NCBI RefSeq assembly: GCF_008329645.1
Contig: NZ_CP043474.1
Span: 3,100,001 to 3,164,000, forward strand
From: Mycolicibacterium grossiae
Lineage (GTDB): Bacteria; Actinomycetota; Actinomycetes; Mycobacteriales; Mycobacteriaceae
Length of the DNA: 64,000 nt
Direction: 5' to 3'
The notes under the pieces are model-generated. The model saw only the letters and a list, made by a program, of their open reading frames with translations, made no database searches and was not told where the DNA came from. Shown here piece by piece: positions 6,882-15,423 of the stretch. A program made the translations under genes and the position numbers. Each line of letters opens with the position of its first letter. Position 1 is the first letter of the stretch.

Positions 6882-8161
6882 GGCACCGCGTCGGGCATGG
6901 GGCCGGTCAGCCGGGCGGGACGGCACAGCAGCGCCACCGCCAGCGTGAGCACCGCGGCCACGGCGAACGCGGCCTGGACGTTGATCAGATCGGCGGTGCC
7001 GCCGAGCACGGTCGCCGCCAGCGGCCGGGAGCCGACGAACCCCACCAGCCACAGCGCCATGATGCGGCCGCGCAGTTCCTCGGGCGCCCGTTCCTGCACG
7101 ACGGTGCTCAAGCCCGTCATGGCCCAGCCGAAGCCGACGCCGGCCACGGCGAACCCCGTCAGTGCGACGGCGGTGACCGTGCCGACGGTCAACACCACGC
7201 ATCCCACGCCGAGGACGAGCAGCCCCACCGAGGAGACCTTCGCCGCCGCCACCCGGCCGCCGAGCGCGGCCAGCGTCGCCATCCCGACCGCCGCACCCAC
7301 GCCGAACACCGCGGACAGCACACCCACCAGACGCGGGCCGCCACCCAGCGCATCGGCCAGCGACGGGGCCAACGTGATCGACGGGTCCGAGGCGATGCCG
7401 ATCGTCGTCACCGCGAGCAGCGCCAACAGCAACGGCCGGTCCCGCCAGACGTAGCGCACCGCCGTGCGGACCCGGTAGTCGGCATCGGCGCGCTTGGCCG
7501 GCGGGGCGGGCAGTCGCACGGCCAGCAGGAACACCGCGAAGGTCAGGTGCAGACCGGCGCTCACCGCGAAACCCGCCGCCGACCCGAGGTGCGCAGCGAG
7601 GTACGCGCCGGCCGCCGGGCCGAGGACCCGGCCGATGGTCAGCGGAAAGCTGTTGAGCGCCATGGCCGTCGACAGTTCGCCGGGCCGGATGAGGTTCGGC
7701 ACGATGGACTGCATCGCCGGGCCACCCACGACGAAGCCGAAGCCCACCAGGGTGGACCCGAGGAGCACCGGGACGGCGGCCGCCGCGCCGGCGATGTCGG
7801 GATCGGCGAACAGCCATACCGCCACCGACCCCGATCCGGCGATGCACAGCACCCGGCCGAGCAGGATCTGTCGCGCCGGGTTGCCGGTGTCGGCCCACTT
7901 GCCGCTCGTCGGACTGAGGATCAGCTGCGGACCGAACTGCACCACGCCGACGAGTCCGACCATCAGCGCCGAGCGCGTCGCGTCGTACATGACGATCGCC
8001 GCGACGATGCCGTGCGTCCAGACCCCGACGACGGAGAACATCTTGCCCCAGAACAGGGCGCCGAACACCGGGTCGACGATTAGGCCCAGTGCCCCGCGGG
8101 GCCGCGGCGCAGTGCCGCGGCCCTCGTCGGGTCCGGCCGGGCCGGAATCGTCGGGACGCAC
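6854..8161 (-). CDS. MFS exporter, EntS/MFS_3 type
   Basis: This 435-residue protein has about 12 hydrophobic helices. It carries an N-half segment GLVGVVQFGPQLILSPTSGK WADTG of the type seen in the EntS/MFS_3 group of drug and siderophore exporters, plus the mid-protein loop ADADYRVRTAVRYVWRDRPL. The conserved PEELRGRIMALW in the C-half is typical of the group. The substrate cannot be read from sequence. The GTG start shares one base with the TAG stop of the upstream SDR gene (position 8161), so the two are co-transcribed. It converges with the cyclase gene. Confidence 0.85.
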   Translation of the reverse strand: MRPDDSGPAGPDEGRGTAPRPRGALGLIVDPVFGALFWGKMFSVVGVWTHGIVAAIVMYDATRSALMVGLVGVVQFGPQLILSPTSGKWADTGNPARQILLGRVLCIAGSGSVAVWLFADPDIAGAAAAVPVLLGSTLVGFGFVVGGPAMQSIVPNLIRPGELSTAMALNSFPLTIGRVLGPAAGAYLAAHLGSAAGFAVSAGLHLTFAVFLLAVRLPAPPAKRADADYRVRTAVRYVWRDRPLLLALLAVTTIGIASDPSITLAPSLADALGGGPRLVGVLSAVFGVGAAVGMATLAALGGRVAAAKVSSVGLLVLGVGCVVLTVGTVTAVALTGFAVAGVGFGWAMTGLSTVVQERAPEELRGRIMALWLVGFVGSRPLAATVLGGTADLINVQAAFAVAAVLTLAVALLCRPARLTGPMPDAVPQPAERSTA

Positions 8162-8937
8162 TACTTCGGGGGCATCCTGATGCCGCCGTCGACGCGGACC
8201 ACCTCGGCGTTCATGTAGGAGTTGGTGATCAGTTCGACCACCATGGACGCCAGCTCCTCGGGCTTGCCGAGCCGGTGCGGGAACAGCACGGACTCCCCGA
8301 GCTTGGCCTTGAACGCCTCGGACGCCTCACCCTCGCCATAGATGGGGGTGTCGATCAGCCCGGGCGCCACCGTGTTGACGCGGACGCCCACGGCCGACAG
8401 GTCGCGCGCGACCGGAAGCGTCAATCCGACGACGCCGCCCTTGGACGACGAGTAGGCGGCCTGGCCGATCTGCCCGTCGAACGCCGCGACGCTCGTCATG
8501 TTGACGATCGCGCCGCGCTCGCCGGTGTCGGTCGGGTCCAGACGGCTCATCGCGGTGGCGGCCAGCCGGATGCAGTCGAAGGTGCCGACCAGGTTGATGG
8601 CCAGCACCTTCTTGTAGGCGTCCAGGTCGTGTGCCGAGGAGAACTCACCGTCCTTGCCGATGGTGCGCTGTGCCCAGCCGATGCCCGCCGAGTTCACCAG
8701 CGCCCGCAGCGGGCCGAGATCGGCGGCCGTGTTCACCGCGTCGGTGATCTGGTCGGTGTTGGTGACGTCGACGCTGACGAACGCGCCGCCGATCTCGTGT
8801 GCCAGGGCGCGTCCGCGCTCCTCCTGCAGGTCGGCGACGACGACGCTGGCTCCCTTGGCGGCCAGTTGCCGTGCGGTGGCCGCACCGATGCCCGATGCCC
8901 CACCCGTGACGATTGCGCTAGCTCCGTTGATGTCCAC
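8161..8937 (-). CDS. SDR oxidoreductase, 3-hydroxyacyl-CoA dehydrogenase type II-like
   Basis: This 258-residue classical SDR has the NAD-binding [14 protein letters not shown], the structural NSAG motif, and the catalytic Ser (NMTSVAAF) and Tyr/Lys (AYSSSKGG). The overall pattern, including [20 protein letters not shown] and the C-terminal [13 protein letters not shown], resembles the HSD17B10-type 3-hydroxyacyl-CoA dehydrogenases common in mycobacteria, which oxidise short or branched 3-hydroxyacyl-CoA. GTG 8937 gives the normal family start ([13 protein letters not shown]). It is co-transcribed with the MFS gene. Confidence 0.85.
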   Translation of the reverse strand: MDINGASAIVTGGASGIGAATARQLAAKGASVVVADLQEERGRALAHEIGGAFVSVDVTNTDQITDAVNTAADLGPLRALVNSAGIGWAQRTIGKDGEFSSAHDLDAYKKVLAINLVGTFDCIRLAATAMSRLDPTDTGERGAIVNMTSVAAFDGQIGQAAYSSSKGGVVGLTLPVARDLSAVGVRVNTVAPGLIDTPIYGEGEASEAFKAKLGESVLFPHRLGKPEELASMVVELITNSYMNAEVVRVDGGIRMPPK

Positions 8938-9048
8938 GACGATCAGACTAGGGCGTGGGTGGCGAACGCCGATTGGGTGTCGGCCCGTCGGGGAATGCCG
9001 ACCCACCGAGCCCGGTTGGCAGCGATGACCCCCGCAGGAAGGGAACAC

Positions 9049-9879
9049 ATGAGGATCGGCATCTCGACGTTCGTCAACGACGACACCATCGACACGGTGA
9101 CCCTGGCCCGCGCGGTCGAGGAACGCGGCTTCTCGTCGCTGTCCATCGCCGAGCACACCCACATCCCGGCGAGCCGGAAGTCGCCCTATCCGATGGGGGG
9201 CGACCTACCGTCGATCTACTACCGCACGCTCGACCCGTTCGTCACGCTCGCCGCCGCAGCGGCCGTGACGTCGTCCATCGAACTCGTCACCGGCATCGCG
9301 CTGCTCATCCAGCGCGACCCGATCATCACCGCGAAGGAGACCGCCAGCATCGACCTGCTGTCCAACGGGCGCTTCGTGTTCGGCGTCGGTGCGGGGTGGA
9401 ACATCGAGGAGTTGAGCCACCACGGCACCGACCCGAAGACCCGCGGCAAGCTGCTCGACGAACGCATCGAGGCGATCAAGGCGCTGTGGACCGACGAGCC
9501 CGCCGAGTACCACGGCAGCTTCGTCGACTTCGATTCCTCCTACCTGCGCCCCAAGCCGGTTCAGCGACCGCACCCGCCGGTGTTCATCGGCGGCGACTCC
9601 GACGCCACCGTCAAGCGCGTCATCCGGCACGACGCGGGATGGATCTCCAACCCGCTACCCGCCGACCGGCTGGCTCACCGCATCGGGCAGATGCGCGACG
9701 GTCTCGGCCACGACGTCCCGCTGCGCCAGTTCGGCACCCCGGCGGACCCCGACTACTGGCGTGCCGCGGAGGATCTCGGCTTCGACGAGGTGGCACTGTT
9801 GCTGCCGACGAAGCCGCGTGACGAGTCGTTGCGGCTGCTCGACGACTTCGCCGAGCGCGTCGCGGCCTACCGCGGCTAG
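9049..9879 (+). CDS. LLM-class F420-dependent oxidoreductase (luciferase-like)
   Basis: This 276-residue luciferase-fold protein carries IAEHTHIP near the N-terminus, LLIQRDPIITAKETASIDLL and then GRFVFGVGAGWNIEE, which is the cofactor-binding signature of the mycobacterial F420-dependent subgroup. KPVQRPHPPVFIGG follows. The start ATG 9049 is preceded by a good ribosome binding site (GGAAGGGAACAC). It is divergent from the SDR/MFS pair (111 bp between) and overlaps the convergent GGDEF-EAL gene by 4 bases at the stops. F420H2 rather than FMNH2 is inferred from subgroup resemblance; the substrate is unknown. Confidence 0.85.
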   Translation: MRIGISTFVNDDTIDTVTLARAVEERGFSSLSIAEHTHIPASRKSPYPMGGDLPSIYYRTLDPFVTLAAAAAVTSSIELVTGIALLIQRDPIITAKETASIDLLSNGRFVFGVGAGWNIEELSHHGTDPKTRGKLLDERIEAIKALWTDEPAEYHGSFVDFDSSYLRPKPVQRPHPPVFIGGDSDATVKRVIRHDAGWISNPLPADRLAHRIGQMRDGLGHDVPLRQFGTPADPDYWRAAEDLGFDEVALLLPTKPRDESLRLLDDFAERVAAYRG

Positions 9880-12203
9880 CCCCGCGCTGCGATGGCCCGC
9901 TCGCTGAGGGGCCGCACGTCCAGGACCTCCGACGCACTGACCGGTGGGCTGCAGTGGTGGCCCTGGATGACGTCGCAGCCGTGTTCGGCCAGCCGGGCCG
10001 CGGTGGCTCCGTCTTCGACGCCCTCGGCCACGCACGTCATGTCGAGCCGGTGGGCGAGGTCGATGATCGCCCGGACGATCGCCTCGGCCCGGTCGTGGGA
10101 CAGCATCGGCGCGATGAACTCGCGGTCGACCTTGAGTTCGTCGATCGGGAGTTCGCGGAGGTAGCTCAGCGCGTTGTAGCCGCTGCCGAAGTCGTCGATC
10201 GACACGCGGATGTGCTGCTCGCGCAACATGTCCAGAACGCTGCGTACCCGCCGGGTATTGCCCAGCAGGAAGTCCTCGGTGATCTCCACGGTGAGCCGGT
10301 CGGTCCGCAGTCCACCGTCGGCGATGATCTGCCCGATCCGAGCGGGCAGGTCCACGTCACCGAGCGAGGGCGGAAAGAGGTTGACGGCGAACGGGACGTC
10401 CACGCCCGCCGCGCGCCACCCGGACGCGTCACGCACCGCCCTGTCGATGACCGCCTCGGTCAATGCGCCCATGAGGCCGTTCTGCCGTGCCAGCGGCAGG
10501 AATTCGCCCGGCAGCAGCACTCCGCGCTCGGGGTGTTCCCACCGCACCAGCGCCTCGACGCCGGCCATCGTCCCCGTGGCGACGGTGAACTTGGGCTGGT
10601 AGACGAGGCTGAGGTCGCCGTGGTCGATCGCGCGCCGGAGTTGAGCGAACAGCTGCAGCCCGGCCGAGCCGCTGCGACGGGAGGCGACGCTGCGCTCGCG
10701 GGGCGGGTCCAGCTCGCGGACGTCGATCATCTCCATGTCCGGGGTGTAGGAGACGACGCCACCGTGCTGGCTGCGCTTGGCGGCGTACATCGCGAGATCG
10801 GCCTGCTTGAGCAGGGTCTCGGCGGACCACTCGGCGTTGCCTGCGCTCTCGCCCGCCGAGGCGCCGACGCTGGGGCGCATGAAGACGTCGTGCCCGTCGA
10901 CGGGGAACGGCTCGTCGAAGGCGTCGAAGATCCGGTGCGCCACGATGAGTGGTGGGTCGAGGTCGTCCTCGATGAGGACGTTGAACTCGTCGCCGCCGAC
11001 GCGGGCCACCGTGTGACCGTCGCTGACCGCGCCGACGATGCGAGAGGCGACCGCGCGCAGCAGTGCGTCGCCGGCGGGGTGCCCGAGCCAGTCGTTGACG
11101 ACCTTGAAGTCGTCGAGATCCACCGACAGCACGGCCACGCCGCGGCCGTCGCGACGGCGCAGGGCGACCGCGTGCGCGAGTCGGTCGGCGAACAGAGCGC
11201 GATTGGCCAGCCCGGTCAGCGGGTCGCGGAACGCCTGGTCGGCGACCATCGTCAGCAGCCGGCGGTTCTCCTCGCTCATCAGGAACTGCCGCAGCACGAC
11301 GCAGGTCACCAGGACCAGCGCCGCGACGACGAGCGTGGTCGACCCGTCGGTCATCACGGCGTACACGGCCGCCGCGGGCAGTGGGACGTAGGGCAGCCAG
11401 AACGCCGCCCGCGACGGCGCCTTGGCGAGCCCCAGTTCGATGTGCGCCGACCGCGCGCCGAGCATCGCCGCGACGCCGAAGAGCAACAGCCCGGCCGCCC
11501 AGCCGACGTCGACGGCTCCGCCGCTGACGTAGGAGTCGTCGGCGCTCAGGAGGACGAAGGTGCCGTCACTGACCGCCATGACGGCAGCTGCCACCCCGAA
11601 GACCACCATCACCGCCCGCTGCCCGGACCGTGCGCGGGTCAGCATCAGGCAGGCGGCGGTGACGAGCACCAGGTCGGCGATGGGATAGCTCACCGACACG
11701 GCGAAGGCGACGCGGCTCTGCTCCTCGCGGTGGAACACGTCGTCCAGCCCGATGGCCCAGAACACCACGAACAGCGATCCGGCGACCATGGCGCCGTCGA
11801 CCAGCAGCCGGCTCTGCGACTGCCCGACGCTGCCGATCGGCAGCAGCAGCAGCGCCACGCACGCTGCCACGGAGAAGAGCAGGTACCCGCCGTCGGCCGG
11901 GGAGGGGAACGGGGCGGAGTCCACGCGCAGGACGAGTTCGTAGTAGGCCCAGACGGCGTCACCGAAGAACCATCCCGCCAGCCCGACGGTCAGGGCGAGC
12001 CAGGCCCGGCGCTGCCGGCCGCGGCAGACGAGCGCGGTGCGAGCGGCCGAGCACGCCGCGAATCCACCGGCCAGCAAAGACCCGATGTCGCTGACGACGA
12101 GTACGCCGGTCGGGCCGCCCCAGCCCAGGAGCAGCGAGGTCGCGAAGACGGCGAAGCCGACGGCGAGGGCGCCGAACGCGAGGTTCGGCTTCCACCCCGT
12201 CAT
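9876..12203 (-). CDS. Membrane GGDEF-EAL protein (c-di-GMP synthesis/degradation)
   Basis: This 775-residue protein has an N-terminal membrane region of about 8-9 helices (residues 8-305). A GGDEF domain (about 325-480) has an intact RVGGDEF at 401-407, and an EAL domain (about 515-765) has VEALVRW at 549-555, EITEDFLLG, IDDFGSGYNALSYL, LKVDREF and EGVE. Both catalytic cores look intact, so it may make and degrade c-di-GMP. No RxxD inhibitory site is seen just before GGDEF. The membrane part probably senses an envelope signal. It is a single gene with about 108 bp upstream to the FUSC gene. Confidence 0.9.
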   Translation of the reverse strand: MTGWKPNLAFGALAVGFAVFATSLLLGWGGPTGVLVVSDIGSLLAGGFAACSAARTALVCRGRQRRAWLALTVGLAGWFFGDAVWAYYELVLRVDSAPFPSPADGGYLLFSVAACVALLLLPIGSVGQSQSRLLVDGAMVAGSLFVVFWAIGLDDVFHREEQSRVAFAVSVSYPIADLVLVTAACLMLTRARSGQRAVMVVFGVAAAVMAVSDGTFVLLSADDSYVSGGAVDVGWAAGLLLFGVAAMLGARSAHIELGLAKAPSRAAFWLPYVPLPAAAVYAVMTDGSTTLVVAALVLVTCVVLRQFLMSEENRRLLTMVADQAFRDPLTGLANRALFADRLAHAVALRRRDGRGVAVLSVDLDDFKVVNDWLGHPAGDALLRAVASRIVGAVSDGHTVARVGGDEFNVLIEDDLDPPLIVAHRIFDAFDEPFPVDGHDVFMRPSVGASAGESAGNAEWSAETLLKQADLAMYAAKRSQHGGVVSYTPDMEMIDVRELDPPRERSVASRRSGSAGLQLFAQLRRAIDHGDLSLVYQPKFTVATGTMAGVEALVRWEHPERGVLLPGEFLPLARQNGLMGALTEAVIDRAVRDASGWRAAGVDVPFAVNLFPPSLGDVDLPARIGQIIADGGLRTDRLTVEITEDFLLGNTRRVRSVLDMLREQHIRVSIDDFGSGYNALSYLRELPIDELKVDREFIAPMLSHDRAEAIVRAIIDLAHRLDMTCVAEGVEDGATAARLAEHGCDVIQGHHCSPPVSASEVLDVRPLSERAIAARG

Positions 12204-12311
12204 GACGCTCCTCGGGTCCGGTGCTGGGCACCGACGGCACCAGGCTCTTCGCAGACTACGTCGCGTCCCCGGCCGTCGGGGGTCAACCCGGTCGTTCGTT
12301 CGTCGTCACCC

Positions 12312-14045
12312 TCACGCCCGTGCCGAGAGGACCTGCCGGGCCTCGACGATCTCGTCGGCAGCGAACGCCGGAACCGCGCCGTCCGCCACGGGTGGGGCAC
12401 CGGTGCGCGCTGCGGTGGCGAGGTCTGCCAGGTCGGCGTGGAGGCGCTCGCCGTCCGCGGGGTCGACGGGGCGCCGCGACCCGGGGTGCTGGACGTGCCA
12501 GCATGCGGCGAGCGTCCGGTAGGTCAGTCGCTCGCACGCGGCGACGGCCGGCCACAGCCGTTCGGCCGCTCGAGACGCCCTGCTCCCGCTCTGAACGGCG
12601 GCGTCATAGGCAACCAGCAGTGCCATCGCCCGGGTCTGGGCGTCGCGGCGGGCCACGCGGGCCGACGCACTGGTCACCTCGCCCGCGGCGAGGTGCGGCA
12701 CGAGGAGCGCCAAGGCGTCCAGCGCGTCGGCGAGCGCCGTGCGGATGCGGGTGGCCTCGTAGCGGTGTCCGCCGAGCAGCAGCACCGCGAAGGCGACGGC
12801 GCAGCCGATCAGGGTGTCGACGCCGCGGGTGAGCAGCAGTTCGCCGAGGTCGCCGATGGGCCGGCCACCCGAGGCGATGGTGAGTGCCGTCGGCGTGATC
12901 ACGACGGTGGCCAGCGCATAGTTGCGCACCACCAGCATCTCGATGGAGAACTGCAGGACGAACAGCAGTGCGGCCAGCCACGGGCCGTGCGGGTGCAGCC
13001 CGAGGATGCCCCCGGCCAGTCCGAGCCCCGCCAGCGTGCCGAGCAGGCGTTGCAGTCCGCGGACCACGGTGCGGCGGCGATCGAAACCGTTGTGCAACAC
13101 CAGGACTGCGGCGGCGATGGCCCAGTACCCGCGGTCGACGCCGAGCGCGGTCGCCAACGACCCGGCCACCACTGCGGCCACGCCCACCTGAACGGCCACC
13201 CGGAGCGGGTGAGAGCCGGCGAGTGCGGAGCGGAGCAGCGCAACGCCGCCGGGCCGGCCCAGCGGGATCTCGTCGGTCCTCGGACCGCGTTCGGAGTGCG
13301 GGCCGGTGGTGCCGCTGACGAGGCCGGCGAACGTGGCGTGCAGGCGGTGGTTCGTCGCTCGCAGCCGCTGCAGGGCGGCGCTGCGCTCGGGCCGGATGGG
13401 CTGGAAGGTGACCAGGACCACCCAGGAGTGGTGCAGGGCGCGCGCCGCGGCGTCCACCGAGCGGTTCTCCGCAGCGGTGCCCACATCCTCGGCCAGTCGA
13501 TGCACGGCGCGCTCGGCGGCCGCGACGGCCGCCCGCTCCGGTCCGCGATACCGCACCAGGGCACCCGACATGTGCACGAGCCAGGAGAAGGCGCCGCCGC
13601 ACAGCACCAGCACGCCCAAGTGCCACGGGCTTTCGTGCTCGACCGAGATGCCGACGCCGGCCGCACAGGCCAGCGCGAACATGTAGGCGCCGGGCGGTCC
13701 CACCGCCAGCGTGTTGCACACCAGGACGGCGACGGCGGCGATCGCCGACGTCACTGCCACGCCCAGCCAGGGATCGGTCGATGCCGCCCAGTCGCCCAGG
13801 GTGACCGCGACGGCCAGCGACACCGCGACCACGGCGAGTTCCAGCGCACGGTAGGCGTACGGGCGTCCGCTGCCGTACAGGGCGGTGAAGCCGCCGATGG
13901 TGGCCGTCAGTCCTGCGGCGACATCGCCGGCCGCCCACCCGGCCACCACGGGCGCCGCCATGCAGAACCCCGCACGCAGGGCGAAGGGCCACCGTCCCGT
14001 CAGCCGGTTCACGGCGACGACCTGGCCCACGATGCCCGGCAGCAC
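12312..14045 (-). CDS. FUSC-family membrane protein
   Basis: This 577-residue protein has two blocks of membrane helices (about 20-165 and 305-420), each followed by a helical soluble stretch, the layout of FUSC/aromatic-acid-efflux-like proteins. The second block includes VDRGYWAIAAAVLVLHNGFD and RRTVVRGLQRLLGTLAG, the conserved FUSC segment. These proteins are thought to act as inner-membrane transporters or channels; the substrate is unknown. ATG 14045 begins the protein at MLPGIVGQVVAVNRL. It lies 26 bp downstream of the small HTH-like gene and may be co-transcribed with it. Confidence 0.8.
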   Translation of the reverse strand: MLPGIVGQVVAVNRLTGRWPFALRAGFCMAAPVVAGWAAGDVAAGLTATIGGFTALYGSGRPYAYRALELAVVAVSLAVAVTLGDWAASTDPWLGVAVTSAIAAVAVLVCNTLAVGPPGAYMFALACAAGVGISVEHESPWHLGVLVLCGGAFSWLVHMSGALVRYRGPERAAVAAAERAVHRLAEDVGTAAENRSVDAAARALHHSWVVLVTFQPIRPERSAALQRLRATNHRLHATFAGLVSGTTGPHSERGPRTDEIPLGRPGGVALLRSALAGSHPLRVAVQVGVAAVVAGSLATALGVDRGYWAIAAAVLVLHNGFDRRRTVVRGLQRLLGTLAGLGLAGGILGLHPHGPWLAALLFVLQFSIEMLVVRNYALATVVITPTALTIASGGRPIGDLGELLLTRGVDTLIGCAVAFAVLLLGGHRYEATRIRTALADALDALALLVPHLAAGEVTSASARVARRDAQTRAMALLVAYDAAVQSGSRASRAAERLWPAVAACERLTYRTLAACWHVQHPGSRRPVDPADGERLHADLADLATAARTGAPPVADGAVPAFAADEIVEARQVLSARA

Positions 14046-14071
14046 CCGATCAGGCTAGTGGACCGGTCCGA

Positions 14072-14326
14072 TCAGTCCGGCCGTCGCATCGGGAAGCGCC
14101 GGCGCCGCGCGAAGCGGTCGTAGGCGGCGCCGCGGCGCATCTCCACGACGGCGGCGATCGGTCCCCAGTTCAGCCCGGCTCGGCGGGCGTCGTCGACGGC
14201 GTCCTGCAGGGCGTCCAGTGCCGCGCCCGCATCCGCGCCGCGCGGACAGTGGGCGAGGCACTCGTAGGCCGCGCGTACCCGGCGCAGCGCCTCGTCCTCG
14301 GCGGATGTGTCGTGTGCCTGGCGCAT
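14072..14326 (-). CDS. Small protein with helix-turn-helix-like C-terminus
   Basis: This 84-residue protein has an acidic, helical N-terminal half and a segment LNWGPIAAVVEMRRGAAYDRFA that resembles the short HTH of actinobacterial proteins of the type A-x-W-x-x-I-G-x-x-L-G-x-x-R-x-A-A-Y-x-R-F. It may bind DNA, but the family is not firmly recognised. ATG 14326 is preceded by GGAGG. It starts upstream of the FUSC gene on the same strand. A pair of GACACC repeats lies in its promoter region. Confidence 0.6.
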   Translation of the reverse strand: MRQAHDTSAEDEALRRVRAAYECLAHCPRGADAGAALDALQDAVDDARRAGLNWGPIAAVVEMRRGAAYDRFARRRRFPMRRPD

Positions 14327-14346
14327 GTGTCCTCCGACTGCTCAAT

Positions 14347-14364
14347 GGACACCATTAGACACCC
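14347..14364. promoter_or_regulatory. Direct repeat in the promoter of the small HTH gene
   Basis: GACACC occurs at 14348-14353 and 14358-14363, exactly 10 bp apart, in the AT-richer stretch just upstream of the ribosome binding site of the gene starting at 14326. Spacing of one helical turn suggests a protein-binding site, possibly for autoregulation. Evidence is limited to the repeat itself. Confidence 0.3.
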
Positions 14365-14424
14365 ATTTAGCCGAGCCGGCCGGGGTGACGATCCGTGGGT
14401 AAGAAAGGCGTCAGGTTTCGACGG

Positions 14425-15423
14425 TCACCGGTGCCGGTGCGGCTCCCGCAGCGCCAGCTGCTCGACCTCCTGGGGGTCGCGGCGGGCGAGGTCGGCCAGC
14501 AGGCCCGCATCGCTGAGGTCCAGCCGCGCCGAGTTCTTCCAGTCGTGGCGGGCCACCTCGTTCAGTCGCTCCAGGACGTGGTGATCGCTGAACTCGATGG
14601 CCAGTTCGCGGCGGTGGTCGAAACTGCCGGGGGACAGGTTGATCGATCCGACGATGGCACGTTCGTGATCGGCCAGGATCATCTTCGCGTGCAGCTTGAG
14701 GTGCTTGAGGTGGTGGATCTTGATGCCGACGTCATCGAGGATGCGCAGCCCGCTCACGCCCTCGAGCAGCTTGTCCTTCTTCAAGTGGTGCGGCGCCCGG
14801 GCCATCACGTGCACCTTGACCCCGCGCCGGGCGGCACGGACCAGGCGTTCGATGATGACGGGGTCCTGGTAGCGCTCGTTCTGCACGAACAGCGCGGACG
14901 TGGCGGAGTCGATGAACTCGGCGATGCGCGCACGGCCGTTGGTGGGGCACCACAGCAGCCGGGCGTCGTGGCCGGGGTCGAAGTCCTCGCGGTGCCAGTC
15001 GGCCTCGAAGCACTCGACGATTTCGAGCACCTCGGTGCGGCTCGGCGTGACGACGGCGTAGTCCCGGGTCTCGGTGAAGTTCTCCTCGGTCCAGTTGAGT
15101 GACTCGACGAAGGCGTGCTCGTCGTCGACGACCATCGACTTCTCGTGGGTGAGATCGAACGCCGGATTGCTGGCTCGCACGTCGATCCCGAACGCCTGCA
15201 ACATGTCTCGCGCGCTGTCGTTGTCGGTCATCCCGTCGCGGCGGGCGGGGTTCAGCATGACCTGGACCATCACGCCGCGGCGGTGAGCGGCCACGACCGC
15301 GTCGAGCAGCGGCGTGTGGGAGAACGCGAACATCTTGATGCGCACCGAGCGCCGGGCGCCGGCGATCGCGTCGAGCACCGGCTGGGCGGAGTCGTCGGGC
15401 AGGATGATCAGCGAGCGCGTCAC
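14425..15423 (-). CDS. Phospholipase-D-like (PLDc_2) protein
   Basis: This 332-residue protein has two HKD modules. The first is HEKSMVVDDEHAFVESLNW (around 92-110, with ESLN in place of GSxN). The second, HAKMILADHERAIVGSINLS (around 244-263), is complete. Two such motifs form one active site in PLD-superfamily phosphodiesterases and cardiolipin-synthase-like transferases. There is no signal peptide or obvious membrane helix, so it is probably cytosolic or peripheral. GTG 15423 overlaps the stop of the upstream ABC transporter gene by 4 bases, so the two are translated together; a role on membrane lipid is plausible but inferred. Confidence 0.85.
   Translation of the reverse strand: MTRSLIILPDDSAQPVLDAIAGARRSVRIKMFAFSHTPLLDAVVAAHRRGVMVQVMLNPARRDGMTDNDSARDMLQAFGIDVRASNPAFDLTHEKSMVVDDEHAFVESLNWTEENFTETRDYAVVTPSRTEVLEIVECFEADWHREDFDPGHDARLLWCPTNGRARIAEFIDSATSALFVQNERYQDPVIIERLVRAARRGVKVHVMARAPHHLKKDKLLEGVSGLRILDDVGIKIHHLKHLKLHAKMILADHERAIVGSINLSPGSFDHRRELAIEFSDHHVLERLNEVARHDWKNSARLDLSDAGLLADLARRDPQEVEQLALREPHRHR

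Noticed and set aside
9954..14123. A 1389-codon open frame on the plus strand
   Set aside because: It lies opposite two well-supported minus-strand genes (GGDEF-EAL and FUSC). Its translation is rich in Arg, Gln, His, Asp and Gly without any domain, as expected from the antisense of GC-rich codons.
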